A stretch of DNA of 64,000 nucleotides. Source: Actinomadura rubteroloni (GTDB taxonomy: Bacteria; Actinomycetota; Actinomycetes; Streptosporangiales; Streptosporangiaceae). Position numbers and translations under genes: made by a program. Positions 36,354 through 44,225 of this stretch are shown piece by piece. Where the stretch lies: NCBI RefSeq assembly GCF_002911665.1, contig NZ_MTBP01000002.1, positions 1,178,001-1,242,000 of the forward strand, given 5' to 3'. Numbering within the stretch: the stretch's first letter is position 1; each line of letters begins with the position of its first letter. The notes below the pieces were generated by a model that saw only the letters and a list, made by a program, of their open reading frames with translations, was not told the DNA's origin and did not search any database.

Positions 36354-36442
36354 GGAGGTGCCCCCTTCCTCGGGTACGCGACGTCGCCGCGACCGGCTAA
36401 CGTTGCTGATATGAGCCCATCATGCATCCCGGGGGCGAACCG

Positions 36443-37771
36443 ATGACCGGCACACCCTTCGGCTTCAACCGTCCGGGCGGCGACGGCGACGACGACAGGC
36501 CCCAGGATCCGTTCGGGGGCATGGGCGGCGGCGACATGCGGCAGTTCGCCGACATGCTGCACCGCTTCGCGGACATGATCGGCGGCCAGTCCCCCGGCGG
36601 CTCCGACGGAGGCCCGCTGAACTGGGACATGGCCAAGGACATCGCGCGGCACGCGGTCGCCGAGCACGGCGACCCCTCGATCGTGGACGCCGAACGGCGC
36701 CAGGTCGAGGAGGCGCTCCGGCTGGCCGACCTCTGGCTCGACGAGGGGACGTCCCTTCCCGCCGGAATCCGGACGCCGAAGGCGTGGAGCCGGTCGGAGT
36801 GGATCGAGCAGACGCTGCCGGTGTGGTCGAAGGTCTGCGACCCGATCGCGGCCCGCATGGTCGAGTCGATGGGCGGCGCGCTCGGCGGCGGCGAGATCCC
36901 CGCCGAGATGCAGGCGATGGCCGGTCCGCTGATCGGCATGGTCCGGCAGATGGCGGGCGCGATGGTCGGCGGCCAGGCCGGGCAGGCGCTCGGCGCGCTG
37001 GCCCGCGAGGTCGTGGGCTCCGCCGACGTGGGCCTGCCGCTGGCGCCCGACGGCGTCGGCGCGCTGCTGCCCGCCGGGGTCGAGGCGTTCGGGAAGGGCC
37101 TGGAGGTCCCCGACGACGAGGTCCGGCTCTACCTGGCGCTGCGCGAGGCCGCGCACCAGCGGCTGTTCGCGCACGTCCCGTGGCTGCGGGCGCATCTGCT
37201 CGGCGCCGTCGAGGAGTACGCGCGCGGCATCACGGTCGACCTTTCCGGCATCGAGCAGGCCGTGCAGGGTCTCGACCTGTCCAACCCGGAGGCGATCCAG
37301 GAGGCGCTCGGCGGCGAGCTGTCGCTCCAGCCGGAGGAGACGCCGCAGCAGAAGGCGGCGCTCGCCCGGCTGGAGACCGCGCTGGCCCTGGTCGAGGGCT
37401 GGGTGGACACGGTCGTGAACCGGGTCGCCGAGGGACGGCTGCCGGACGCGGTGAAGCTCGCCGAGGCCGTCCGGCGGCGCCGCGCGACGGGCGGCCCGGC
37501 GGAGCGGACGTTCGCGACGCTCGTCGGCCTGGAGCTGCGCCCCCGGCGGCTGCGCGAGGCGGCGACGCTGTGGCGGGCGCTGACCGAGGCGCGCGGCACC
37601 GACGGCCGCGACGCCGTCTGGGACCACCCCGACCTGCTGCCCGGCGCGGCCGACCTGGAGGACCCGGACGCGTTCGTGCGCGGCGAGACGGCGGACCTGT
37701 CCGGCCTGGACTCGCTGCTCTCGGAGGCCGACGAGGAGAAGAAGAAGGACGACGAGGGGGACGGCGCGTGA
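36443..37771 (+). CDS. Zincin-like metalloprotease (DUF2342 family)
   Basis: A 442-residue cytoplasmic protein of the actinobacterial zinc-dependent metalloprotease/'putative hydrolase' family. A Gly/Asp-rich N-terminus and a Gly-Met-rich segment (QMAGAMVGGQAGQALG) precede the conserved REAAHQRLFAHVPWLRAHL, the family's stand-in for a metal site. The C-terminus is acidic. Catalysis has not been shown for most members. ATG 36443 (GGGGGCG eight bases upstream) is preferred to ATG 36422, which lacks a ribosome site. Its stop overlaps a 61-codon ORF, and a NUDIX gene follows. Confidence 0.85.
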   Translation: MTGTPFGFNRPGGDGDDDRPQDPFGGMGGGDMRQFADMLHRFADMIGGQSPGGSDGGPLNWDMAKDIARHAVAEHGDPSIVDAERRQVEEALRLADLWLDEGTSLPAGIRTPKAWSRSEWIEQTLPVWSKVCDPIAARMVESMGGALGGGEIPAEMQAMAGPLIGMVRQMAGAMVGGQAGQALGALAREVVGSADVGLPLAPDGVGALLPAGVEAFGKGLEVPDDEVRLYLALREAAHQRLFAHVPWLRAHLLGAVEEYARGITVDLSGIEQAVQGLDLSNPEAIQEALGGELSLQPEETPQQKAALARLETALALVEGWVDTVVNRVAEGRLPDAVKLAEAVRRRRATGGPAERTFATLVGLELRPRRLREAATLWRALTEARGTDGRDAVWDHPDLLPGAADLEDPDAFVRGETADLSGLDSLLSEADEEKKKDDEGDGA

Positions 37772-37953
37772 GGCCGCCCCGCCGCCGGGCCGTCCGGAGG
37801 ACCCGGCTGGGCTGCTGCGCGCTGCACGGGGCGTCGTCCGCCGTGGCGGTGCGCCGCCAGGCGGCGCGGTCGGCGCTGTGCTGGCACCGTCCGACCGACC
37901 ATGAGCGCCGTCGCCGGTCGGGGGCGTCGTACCCGCGCGTCGGGCGCGCATGA
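37768..37953 (+). CDS. Possible 61-residue Arg-rich protein
   Basis: This ORF starts at a GTG overlapping the zincin stop (GTGA) and ends in a TGA overlapping the NUDIX ATG (ATGA), so it exactly fills the space between two genes. It encodes a basic protein with three Cys (in RLGCCALH and ALCWHRP). Without it the zincin-NUDIX gap would be 178 bases. Exact coupling at both ends favours real translation, but the composition could also arise by chance in such GC-rich DNA. No family is recognised. Confidence 0.4.
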   Translation: MRPPRRRAVRRTRLGCCALHGASSAVAVRRQAARSALCWHRPTDHERRRRSGASYPRVGRA

Positions 37954-38486
37954 CCGATCCGCTGCACGCGGACGCGGTGCGGGTCCTGTCCGGCTGGACC
38001 GCGCCCGATGCCGGCCAGGACGAGCTGCGCGCGGTGTTCCTGGAGCATCTGGCGTCCCATCCGGACGGGACGCGCCGCGCGTGCGCGCCGGGTCACATCA
38101 CGGCGAGCACGGCGCTGCTGGACGCGTCCGGGACGCGGGTGCTGCTGACGCTGCACGGGAAGCTGAAGCGGTGGCTGCAACTGGGCGGGCACTGCGAGGA
38201 CGGTGACGCGACGCTCGCGGCGGCCGCGCTCCGCGAGGCGACGGAGGAGTCCGGCATCGCGGGCCTGCGGCTGGATCCGGTGCCGGTCTCGCTCGACCGC
38301 CACCGCGTGCCGTGCCATCCGGGCGGCTCGTGGCATCTGGACGTCGAGTTCCGCGCGACGGCCCCGCCGGGCGCCGTGCCCGTGATCAGCGACGAGTCCG
38401 ACGACCTGCGCTGGTTCCCCGTCGACGCCCTGCCGCCGGAGTCCGACACGGCGACGCGCCGCCTGGTGGCCCGCTCCCTCGCCTGA
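37950..38486 (+). CDS. NUDIX hydrolase
   Basis: A 178-residue cytoplasmic hydrolase of nucleoside diphosphates linked to another moiety. The Nudix box is GHCEDGDATLAAAALREATEESGI (about residues 74-97), a slight variant of GX5EX7REUXEEXGU. The C-terminal DESDDLRWFPVDALP is typical of the 8-oxo-dGTPase-like group. Its substrate is unknown. The start overlaps the preceding 61-codon ORF by four bases. It converges with the YgjP-type gene. Confidence 0.9.
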   Translation: MTDPLHADAVRVLSGWTAPDAGQDELRAVFLEHLASHPDGTRRACAPGHITASTALLDASGTRVLLTLHGKLKRWLQLGGHCEDGDATLAAAALREATEESGIAGLRLDPVPVSLDRHRVPCHPGGSWHLDVEFRATAPPGAVPVISDESDDLRWFPVDALPPESDTATRRLVARSLA

Positions 38487-38502
38487 CGCGCGGGGGCGCG
38501 GG

Positions 38503-39060
38503 TCAGCCTGCGACGCTGCGGCGGGCGGGTTCCAGCTCGTCGGCGTCGTCCTCCAGGGCCAGCGGGAGGTGCGCGGTGGCGGCGACGCCCTCGAGGTAGC
38601 CGCGCGCCCGCTCGGCCTTCGGGTAGTTGCCGACGAGGTCCCAGAAGTCCGGTCCGTGGCCCGGGATGAGCAGGTGCGCCAGCTCGTGGACGAGGACGTA
38701 GTCCAGCACCCAGGACGGCATCCCGCGCAGCCGGGTCGACAGGCGGATCGTGCCGTCGTCGGGGGTGCACGATCCCCAGCGGGCGTTCTGGTTGTCGACC
38801 CAGCGGACGCTCATCGGGACGGCGCGGGCGTCCAGGTGGCGGCGGGACAGCTCCAGCGCCCGGGCGAACAGGTCGTCGTCGCTCGGGCGCCGGCGCCGTT
38901 CGCGCTCGGCGAGCCGCTCCAGGAGGGTGGCGACCCACTGTTCCTCCTCGGCCTTGCTGAGCCGGGAGGGCAGCAGGACGACGACCTTGTCCCCGTCGCG
39001 GTAGGCGGACACCGTCCGCCGGCGACGGCTGCTTCGGCGGACCTCAACGTATGGGGGCAC
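38503..39060 (-). CDS. YgjP-type zinc metallopeptidase (DUF45)
   Basis: A 185-residue metallopeptidase of the YgjP/WLM group. The active-site motif VLVHELAHLLIPGHGPDFW (HExxH near residue 126) is intact, preceded by the family signature NARWGSCTPDDGTIRLSTRL. It is likely cytoplasmic. Some relatives are tied to DNA-repair nucleases, but the role here is unknown. GTG 39060 begins MPPYVEVRRSSRRRRTVS. An 18-codon ORF lies 49 bases upstream on the same strand. Confidence 0.9.
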   Translation of the reverse strand: MPPYVEVRRSSRRRRTVSAYRDGDKVVVLLPSRLSKAEEEQWVATLLERLAERERRRRPSDDDLFARALELSRRHLDARAVPMSVRWVDNQNARWGSCTPDDGTIRLSTRLRGMPSWVLDYVLVHELAHLLIPGHGPDFWDLVGNYPKAERARGYLEGVAATAHLPLALEDDADELEPARRSVAG

Positions 39061-39109
39061 ACCTGAACCGTACCCAATCGTTGGTGAAAACCACAGGGGT
39101 CAATTGGCA

Positions 39110-39166
39110 TTAGCCCTGGTCAACCGCAATCTTTTTACCTTTAGCCCAAGGATTCCGCGCAATCAT
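39110..39166 (-). CDS. Possible 18-residue peptide upstream of YgjP-type gene
   Basis: The ORF encodes MIARNPWAKGKKIAVDQG with low-GC codons (ATT, AAT, CCT, GCT, GGT, AAA), contrasting sharply with the surrounding DNA. It has the same length as the ORF at 3848-3904 and, like it, is lysine-rich, contains one Trp and precedes a minus-strand gene. A GGAAAG sequence lies eight bases before the ATG. It may be a leader peptide or micro-protein; coding status is unproven. Confidence 0.3.
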   Translation of the reverse strand: MIARNPWAKGKKIAVDQG

Positions 39167-39313
39167 CACATGCTTTCCGGGGGCGGGGTGAGGACGCAGG
39201 AGCCCCGCCGGCACCGGACGGCCCGCCCGGCACGGCCCGCATGAGCGTTTCTCTCCGTGTTCGTTCGGGTACTTTCCGTGCCAGCCGTAACGGAGACCGA
39301 ACCGGGGGTCGCG

Positions 39314-39550
39314 ATGGGTGCGTGCAGGACGACGAAGGACGGCCGCTGGCGGCCGACGCGGCTGGCGGGCGGCGTGCTCGGGGCCGTGGCCGGGCGGTTC
39401 GCGGCGCGGGCGCTGCGCCCGCTGGCCCGGCGCGCGGCGCCGCGGCTCGGCGTCCGGGCGACGGTGGCGATCGGGCTGGTCGAGGTGGTGGCGCCGCTCG
39501 CGCTGTCGATCGCGGCGGCGCGGATGGTCCGCCGCCGCGCGCCGCGCTGA
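39314..39550 (+). CDS. Small hypothetical membrane protein
   Basis: A 78-residue Arg/Ala-rich protein of unknown function. A moderately hydrophobic stretch (ATVAIGLVEVVAPLALSIAA, residues 49-68) is followed by a basic tail, suggesting one membrane helix with the C-terminus inside. Third-position GC bias in this frame is strong. ATG 39314 has GGGGG six bases upstream; a longer frame begins at 39257 without a convincing ribosome site. Confidence 0.6.
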   Translation: MGACRTTKDGRWRPTRLAGGVLGAVAGRFAARALRPLARRAAPRLGVRATVAIGLVEVVAPLALSIAAARMVRRRAPR

Positions 39551-40009
39551 CACCGCGCGAACGGTCGCGCGGACCGGGCGGGACGGCCGTGGGGAAGCGG
39601 CCTCCCGCCCTTTCCGCGTCCAATCACGGATTGATCACGTGACGATCCGGTGACACCGGAGTGAACGCGGGATCACGCGCGCGGCCGGGCGGACGCCGGG
39701 CCCGCCCACAAAAAGGATCATGGCCGAAAGGACAGTGGCCGAGTGTGATCGCCTTGGTGACGGACGGGAGCCGGGGCCGAGCCCTGCCGTGACCTTTGAG
39801 CCGTAGCCCGGCCCGACGACGAAGCGGGCGGCGCCCGGGTCGGCCGGGCTCGACTGTGCCGCAGCGGGCGCCCGGTTCGCCGGTTCAGGGTGAGAAAGCG
39901 CACACTTACCGCGTTTGCGCAGGTGACGCGGATCACCACCAAAGCGCTCGCTCGGTTTTGTGGACCGGCGCTGTGGCGGGAAACCAGGTCCATCGCGGAC
40001 AATGAGGAC
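39551..40009. other. Intergenic region before the ABC1 kinase gene
   Basis: A 459-base stretch without a supported gene. It contains A-rich runs (such as CACAAAAAGGATCATGG near 39706), a TTGATCACGTGACGATC area near 39632, and the probable promoter for the kinase gene. The frames present are antisense shadows. Confidence 0.5.
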
Positions 40010-41335
40010 GTGAGCGACCTACCTCGCCGCGCGGTGACGCGGTCGGCAAAGCTGGCGTCCCTTCCGCTCGGGTTCGCCGGACGCACCGCGCTGGGCCTCG
40101 GCAAGCGCACGCTCGGGCGGCCCGCCGAGGCCGTCGCGGTGGAGATCCAGCAGCGCACCGCCGAGCAGCTCTTCAAGGTCCTCGGCGAGCTGAAGGGCGG
40201 GGCGATGAAGCTCGGCCAGATGCTGTCGATCTTCGAGGCCGCGCTGCCGCCGGAGATCGCCGGGCCGTACCGCGCCACGCTGACCCGGCTCCAGGAGGCC
40301 GCTCCCCCGCTGCCCGCGTCCGCCGTCCACAAGGTCCTCGCGGGCGCGCTCGGCCCGGACTGGCGCGACGCGTTCACCGAGTTCGACGACGCGCCCGCCG
40401 CCGCCGCGTCCATCGGCCAGGTGCACAAGGCCGTCTGGTCGGACGGCCGCGCGGTCGCCGTCAAGGTCCAGTACCCCGGCGCGGGCAAGGCGCTGATCAG
40501 CGACTTCAACCAGCTCGCGCGGCTCGGACGGCTGTTCGGCGTCCTCATGCCGGGCCTGGACGTCAAGTCGATGCTCGCCGAGTTGAAGGAGCGCGTGGTC
40601 GAAGAACTCGACTACACGATCGAGGCGGCGTCGCAGACGCGGATGCGCGAGGCCTACCCGCCCGACGACCCCGACTTCTACATCCCCGAGGTGATCGCGC
40701 AGGCCGGGGACGTCCTGGTCACCGAGTGGATCGACGGCGTCCCGCTGTCCAAGGTCATCAGCGAGGGCGACCAGGAGCAGCGCGACCACGCCGCGCTGCT
40801 GTACTGCCGGTTCCTGCTGTCGGGCGCCAAGCGCGCCGGGATGCTGCACGGCGACCCGCACCCGGGCAACTTCCGGCTGCTGGCCGACGGCCGGCTCGGC
40901 GTCCTGGACTTCGGCGCCGTGGACCGCATCCCGTCCGCGTTCGCCGAGCGGATGGGTCGGCTGCTGCGCATCGGCACCCTCGCCGACATCGACGAGATCG
41001 AGCGGGCGCTGCGCGACGAGGACTTCATCCGCGCGGGCGTCACGATCGACACCGAGTCGCTCCAGGCGTTCCTCGCGCCGATCACCGAGCCGTTCGTCAC
41101 CGAGACGTTCAAGTTCAACCGGGAGTGGCTGCGGGACATGGCCGCGAAGGTCACGGACCTGCGGCCGACGAACGTCGTCCGGCAGCTCAACCTGCCGCCG
41201 GAGTACGTGATCGTCCACCGGGTCCTGTCGGCCGGGACGGGCGTGCTCTGCCAGCTCGAATGCGAGATCCCCGCCCGCGCCGAGTCGATCAGGTGGGTGC
41301 CGGGCTTCGCCGACCCGGAGCCAGCTTCGCCGTGA
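40010..41335 (+). CDS. ABC1/UbiB-family atypical kinase
   Basis: A 441-residue ADCK/UbiB protein-kinase-like ATPase, in other bacteria linked to quinone or lipid metabolism. It shows the family's KGGAMKLGQMLS (KxGQ), the Ala-rich nucleotide loop AAAASIGQVH, VAVKVQYPG with the ATP-binding Lys, the catalytic HGDPHPGNFRL and metal-binding LDFGAV. No transmembrane segment is evident at the C-terminus. GTG 40010 with TGAGGAC just upstream gives MSDLPRRAVTRSAKL. Its last 47 bases overlap the convergent LysR gene. The gene is found near wblC/whiB7 in streptomycetes as well. Confidence 0.93.
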   Translation: MSDLPRRAVTRSAKLASLPLGFAGRTALGLGKRTLGRPAEAVAVEIQQRTAEQLFKVLGELKGGAMKLGQMLSIFEAALPPEIAGPYRATLTRLQEAAPPLPASAVHKVLAGALGPDWRDAFTEFDDAPAAAASIGQVHKAVWSDGRAVAVKVQYPGAGKALISDFNQLARLGRLFGVLMPGLDVKSMLAELKERVVEELDYTIEAASQTRMREAYPPDDPDFYIPEVIAQAGDVLVTEWIDGVPLSKVISEGDQEQRDHAALLYCRFLLSGAKRAGMLHGDPHPGNFRLLADGRLGVLDFGAVDRIPSAFAERMGRLLRIGTLADIDEIERALRDEDFIRAGVTIDTESLQAFLAPITEPFVTETFKFNREWLRDMAAKVTDLRPTNVVRQLNLPPEYVIVHRVLSAGTGVLCQLECEIPARAESIRWVPGFADPEPASP

Positions 41336-42218
41336 TCGCGCGGGGCACCGGGACGCCCCGCCGCAGCAGGTCCGCCTCGAACCGCCGCACGACCGGGTCG
41401 CCCGGCCGGCCGACGAGCGTCACCACGTCCCGCCGCAGGACCGGGTCGAGCCGCCGCAGCGTCCCCGCGAACGACGCCGCGAGCGCGCTCGTCGGGACCA
41501 GCGCCGCGCCGAGCCCCGCCGCCGCGAGCCGCGCCGCCGTCGCGGACTGACGCGTCCGCATCGCCGCCGCCAGCACCACGCCGTGCCGCGCGGCGACCGC
41601 GTCCAGCCAGCCGCCCAGCCCGTTGTCGGGGTGGTAGTGGACGATCGGCCGTTCGGCCAGCTCGGCGAGCGTGATCGCGGGGGCGTCCGCCGCCGGGTCG
41701 CCGGGCGGCAGCACCGCGACGATCTCCTCCGGGCCGATCACGCCGGACGCGCCCGTCCAGCGGTCCGGGCGCGGCCCGACGGCGATGTCGGCTTCGTCGG
41801 CGGCCACGGCGGCGGCGAGGACGTCCGCGCTGGTGGTCTCGGTGAGCGTCAGGTGGACGTCCGGGGACCGCCGCCGCCACGCGCGCAGCACCGGCGCGAG
41901 CAGCCCGGCCGTCATGCTCTCGGCGCACGCGATGCGCAGGCGTCCGGTGGAGCCCGCCGCGACGGCCCGTCCGGTCTCCACGACGCGGCGGGCGGCGGCG
42001 AGGGCGGCCCGCGCGTCCGCCTCGACGGCCCGTCCGGCGACGGTCGGCCGCACCCCGCGCGGCAGCCGCTCCACGACGGGCGCGCCGATCTCCCGTTCCA
42101 GCGCGGCGAGCTGGTGGGACAGCGCGGGCTGCGACAGGTGCAGCCGCGCGGCGGCCTCGGTCACCGAGCCGTGGTCGAGGACGGCCACGAAGCATTCCAG
42201 TGCGCGCAGCGTTGCCAT
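41289..42218 (-). CDS. LysR-family transcriptional regulator
   Basis: A 309-residue regulator. The N-terminal winged helix-turn-helix (GSVTEAAARLHLSQPALSHQLAALERE) is followed by a periplasmic-binding-like effector domain from about residue 90 (GRLRIACAES to the C-terminus). It is divergent from an SDR gene and most likely controls it. Its 3' end overlaps the kinase gene by 47 bases, an unusually long convergent overlap. The ligand is unknown. Confidence 0.93.
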   Translation of the reverse strand: MATLRALECFVAVLDHGSVTEAAARLHLSQPALSHQLAALEREIGAPVVERLPRGVRPTVAGRAVEADARAALAAARRVVETGRAVAAGSTGRLRIACAESMTAGLLAPVLRAWRRRSPDVHLTLTETTSADVLAAAVAADEADIAVGPRPDRWTGASGVIGPEEIVAVLPPGDPAADAPAITLAELAERPIVHYHPDNGLGGWLDAVAARHGVVLAAAMRTRQSATAARLAAAGLGAALVPTSALAASFAGTLRRLDPVLRRDVVTLVGRPGDPVVRRFEADLLRRGVPVPRAITAKLAPGRRSPAPT

Positions 42219-42297
42219 TCGCTGATTCTATGGCTTGTCCCGAAAACCCTCATGCGGCGACGGGATGGTTCCGGCACCGGACGGCGCTGTGGAGGTC

Positions 42298-42972
42298 ATG
42301 ACACTGCGCGACAAGAAACTGCTCATCATCGGGAGCCGGTCGGGCATCGCCCGCCGCATCGCCGCCGACGCGACCGCCGCCGGGGCCGAGGTCGTCCTCG
42401 CCGGACGGGGCCCGGACGCCGACGCCCGCGTCGACCTCGCCGACGAGGACTCGATCCGCGCGCTCGCCGAGCGCGTCGGGACGCTCGACCATCTCGTGGC
42501 GCTCGGCGCCGACCGCGCCAACGGCCCGGTCACCGAGTTGGACCGCGCGGCCGTGACCCGCGCGTTCGACGCCAAGGTGATCGGGCCGATCATGCTGGCC
42601 AAGCACTTCGCCGGCCGGTTCCGTCCGGGCGGCTCGGTGCTGCTGTTCTCCGGCGTCGCCGCGTGGCGGCCCGTGCCCGGACGCACGGTCATGGCCGCGA
42701 CGAACGGCGCGGTCGCGTTCCTCGCCGAGGCCCTCGCGGTGGAGCTGGCGCCGGTCCGGGTGAACGCGATCTCCCCCGGCGTCATCGACTCCGGCGTGTG
42801 GGACGGCCTCGGCGACGCCAAGGACGCCTTCTTCGCCGACACCGCCGCCCGCAACCCGACCGGCACCGTCGGCCGCACCGAGGACGTCGCGTCCGCCGCG
42901 CTCCTCGCGCTCGCCAACCCGTTCGTCACCGGGACGACCCTGCACGTGGACGGCGGCGGACGGCTCGCCTGA
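42298..42972 (+). CDS. Short-chain dehydrogenase, LysR-linked
   Basis: A 224-residue SDR with the cofactor motif LLIIGSRSGIARRIA near the N-terminus and the C-terminal substrate region RVNAISPGVIDSGVW. The catalytic positions are altered: SGVAAWRPVPGRTVMAATNGA has no YxxxK where the Tyr-Lys pair normally lies. It may therefore be non-classical or inactive. ATG 42298 has GGAGG two bases upstream, rather close; ATG 42265 is an alternative. It is divergent from the LysR gene and ends at a strong terminator. Confidence 0.82.
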   Translation: MTLRDKKLLIIGSRSGIARRIAADATAAGAEVVLAGRGPDADARVDLADEDSIRALAERVGTLDHLVALGADRANGPVTELDRAAVTRAFDAKVIGPIMLAKHFAGRFRPGGSVLLFSGVAAWRPVPGRTVMAATNGAVAFLAEALAVELAPVRVNAISPGVIDSGVWDGLGDAKDAFFADTAARNPTGTVGRTEDVASAALLALANPFVTGTTLHVDGGGRLA

Positions 42973-42979
42973 GAACGGC

Positions 42980-43014
42980 GGAAGCCCGCGCGTTGATGAG
43001 ACGCGCGGGCTTCC
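42980..43014 (+). terminator. Terminator after the SDR gene
   Basis: A perfect 14-base inverted repeat GGAAGCCCGCGCGT (42980-42993) / ACGCGCGGGCTTCC (43001-43014) with a seven-base loop, eight bases after the stop codon. The stem is very stable and without a U tract. Confidence 0.85.
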
Positions 43015-43180
43015 GGCAGGGCGCCGGGACGGGAGGGAACCGTCCGCGGGCGCCCGGGGAGGCCCGGCCGGGAGGCGCGCGATCCGTCGAAACCATCCCG
43101 GGAAGGACGGACGGCGCCTGCGACCGGCCGGGCACGTTCAGCGGCCCCGGACCGCCCCCGCAGGAGGCCCGGGGCGTCGG

Positions 43181-43339
43181 CTACCGATCCCGGACGCGCT
43201 GTTCCGGGAGTTCCCCGGAGCGGACCGGGGCGAGCAGCACGCGCCGGACGCGGGCGGCGCGGATCTGCGCGTCCCGCCGCGTCCGGCGCACGAGCGCCGC
43301 GCGCCGCAGCCGCTCCGGGGCGGGCATCGTCATGGTCAT
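43181..43339 (-). CDS. 52-residue Arg-rich protein downstream of whiB7
   Basis: A short ORF encoding a very basic protein (starts MTMTMPAPERLRRAALVRRT, about 17 Arg in 52 residues) with no Cys or membrane segment. ATG 43339 is preceded by GGAGGAGAGAG, one of the best ribosome sites in the window, which argues that it is translated. It lies 51 bases after the whiB7 stop on the same strand, separated by a GC hairpin. It may be co-expressed with whiB7 under antibiotic stress. Function unknown; no family recognised. Confidence 0.55.
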   Translation of the reverse strand: MTMTMPAPERLRRAALVRRTRRDAQIRAARVRRVLLAPVRSGELPEQRVRDR

Positions 43340-43356
43340 CTCTCTCCTCCACGGCC

Positions 43357-43384
43357 GGGCGGGGCGGCCGGAGCCGCCCCGCCC
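43357..43384 (-). terminator. Hairpin between whiB7 and the 52-residue ORF
   Basis: A perfect 12-base inverted repeat GGGCGGGGCGGC / GCCGCCCCGCCC with a four-base loop, starting seven bases after the whiB7 stop. It may terminate most whiB7 transcripts or stabilise their 3' end; read-through would express the next ORF. Confidence 0.65.
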
Positions 43385-43390
43385 ACCAGG

Positions 43391-43645
43391 TCAGACGCCG
43401 TCCGGCAGCGGGTGCTTGCGGGGACGGCCACGGGGCCGCTTGCGCGCGACGATCTCGCCGCGCACGAACAGCTCGCCGCCCCAGACGCCCCAGGGCTCCT
43501 TGCGCTCCATGGCGCCCGCGAGGCACTGCTTGCGCAGCGGGCACTCCAGGCACAGCGCCTTGGCGAGTTCCACGTCGGCGGGAGCCTCCGCGAAGAACAG
43601 CTCCGGGTCGGTCCGGCAGGGAAGGGTGAGGTCCTCTTCGCTCAT
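43391..43645 (-). CDS. whiB7: WhiB7/WblC-type antibiotic-resistance regulator
   Basis: An 84-residue iron-sulfur transcription factor. The 4Fe-4S ligands are Cys10, Cys32, Cys35 and Cys41 (C-x2-C-x5-C in the second group). They are followed by the WhiB turn GVWGGEL (53-59) and a C-terminal AT-hook RGRPRKH (72-78), which is diagnostic of WhiB7 (WblC in Streptomyces). With the housekeeping sigma factor it activates intrinsic drug-resistance genes when translation is inhibited. ATG 43645 has AGGGGG seven bases upstream. A leader of about 500 bases with an upstream ORF, hairpins and an intrinsic terminator precedes it, as expected for attenuation control. Confidence 0.95.
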   Translation of the reverse strand: MSEEDLTLPCRTDPELFFAEAPADVELAKALCLECPLRKQCLAGAMERKEPWGVWGGELFVRGEIVARKRPRGRPRKHPLPDGV

Positions 43646-43720
43646 CGCGAGAGCCCCCTGCGTCACGGTCACCCTGGTTCCTCTCATTGGATTCCAACGG
43701 GTGTGTCGGTGGTCTTCGGG

Positions 43721-43760
43721 AAAACAAAAGGCCGCGGATCCGGTGATCGGATCCGCGGCC
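43721..43760 (-). terminator. Attenuator terminator in the whiB7 leader
   Basis: On the minus strand a perfect 13-base stem GGCCGCGGATCCG / CGGATCCGCGGCC with a five-base loop is followed by TTTTGTTTT. This is a full Rho-independent terminator, the only one in the window with a real U tract. It lies 75 bases before the whiB7 start and 20 bases after the upstream ORF stop, so it would cut off whiB7 unless antitermination occurs. Confidence 0.9.
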
Positions 43761-43779
43761 TGGGGGCTCGCCGGTGGTT

Positions 43780-44145
43780 CTAGACCGGTGGCCTCCAGGG
43801 GTACGGACCCGACACATCTCCCCGCGGGGAGAGTTCGGCCATCGCCGGGGCGCCGAACCCGTCGAGCGCCCGCAGGGCGTTGACGGACTCATGGCGACCC
43901 AGCGGCGCCTGGACTCGCTGCGCGCTCGGACGCTGCGCGACCGCGACATAGCCCGAGACGGGCTGGACGTCACGTCGCTGCAGACCGCTCGGCGTCACCG
44001 TGCCGCGAAGGGCCGGCCCGCCGTCGTTCAGGGACGCGCCAGGGCACGTGGCGGTCAGGCTCTGCCACGATTTCGCGTAAATGGTGATCACCGGACTACA
44101 CACCGCCTCTCTGGCGCATCGGGGCCGTTCGCACGGCCGGTTCAT
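43780..44145 (-). CDS. Upstream ORF of the whiB7 leader
   Basis: An open frame of 121 codons running from just after the predicted transcription start (ATG 44145, nearly leaderless) to a TAG 20 bases before the attenuator. Starts further inside, such as GTG 44091, are possible. In the studied whiB7 genes a translated upstream ORF senses ribosome stalling; this frame is well placed for that. It overlaps a perfect 16-base palindrome TCTCCCCGCGGGGAGA (43817-43832) that could form an alternative hairpin. The length is unusual for such an ORF, and only part may be used. Confidence 0.45.
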   Translation of the reverse strand: MNRPCERPRCAREAVCSPVITIYAKSWQSLTATCPGASLNDGGPALRGTVTPSGLQRRDVQPVSGYVAVAQRPSAQRVQAPLGRHESVNALRALDGFGAPAMAELSPRGDVSGPYPWRPPV

Positions 44146-44156
44146 TGCTCGCGACG

Positions 44157-44195
44157 AGCGTACGGGGCCCGCTGCGAAGTCGGCAAGATATTTTT
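44157..44195 (-). promoter_or_regulatory. WhiB7-type autoregulated promoter
   Basis: On the minus strand AAAAATATC is immediately followed by TTGCCG (44186-44181), 18 bases, and TACGCT (44162-44157). A short AT-rich block abutting the -35 element is the known WhiB7 recognition feature, bound by its AT-hook with the sigma factor. It lies just downstream of the tesB terminator. Transcription should begin near 44150. Confidence 0.75.
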
Positions 44196-44225
44196 GACCT
44201 GCGGTTTCGTGGTTCAGTTCACGCC

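Noticed and set aside
39257..39313. Longer start for the small membrane protein at 39314
   Set aside because: The extra residues are not hydrophobic or conserved-looking and GTG 39257 lacks a ribosome site.
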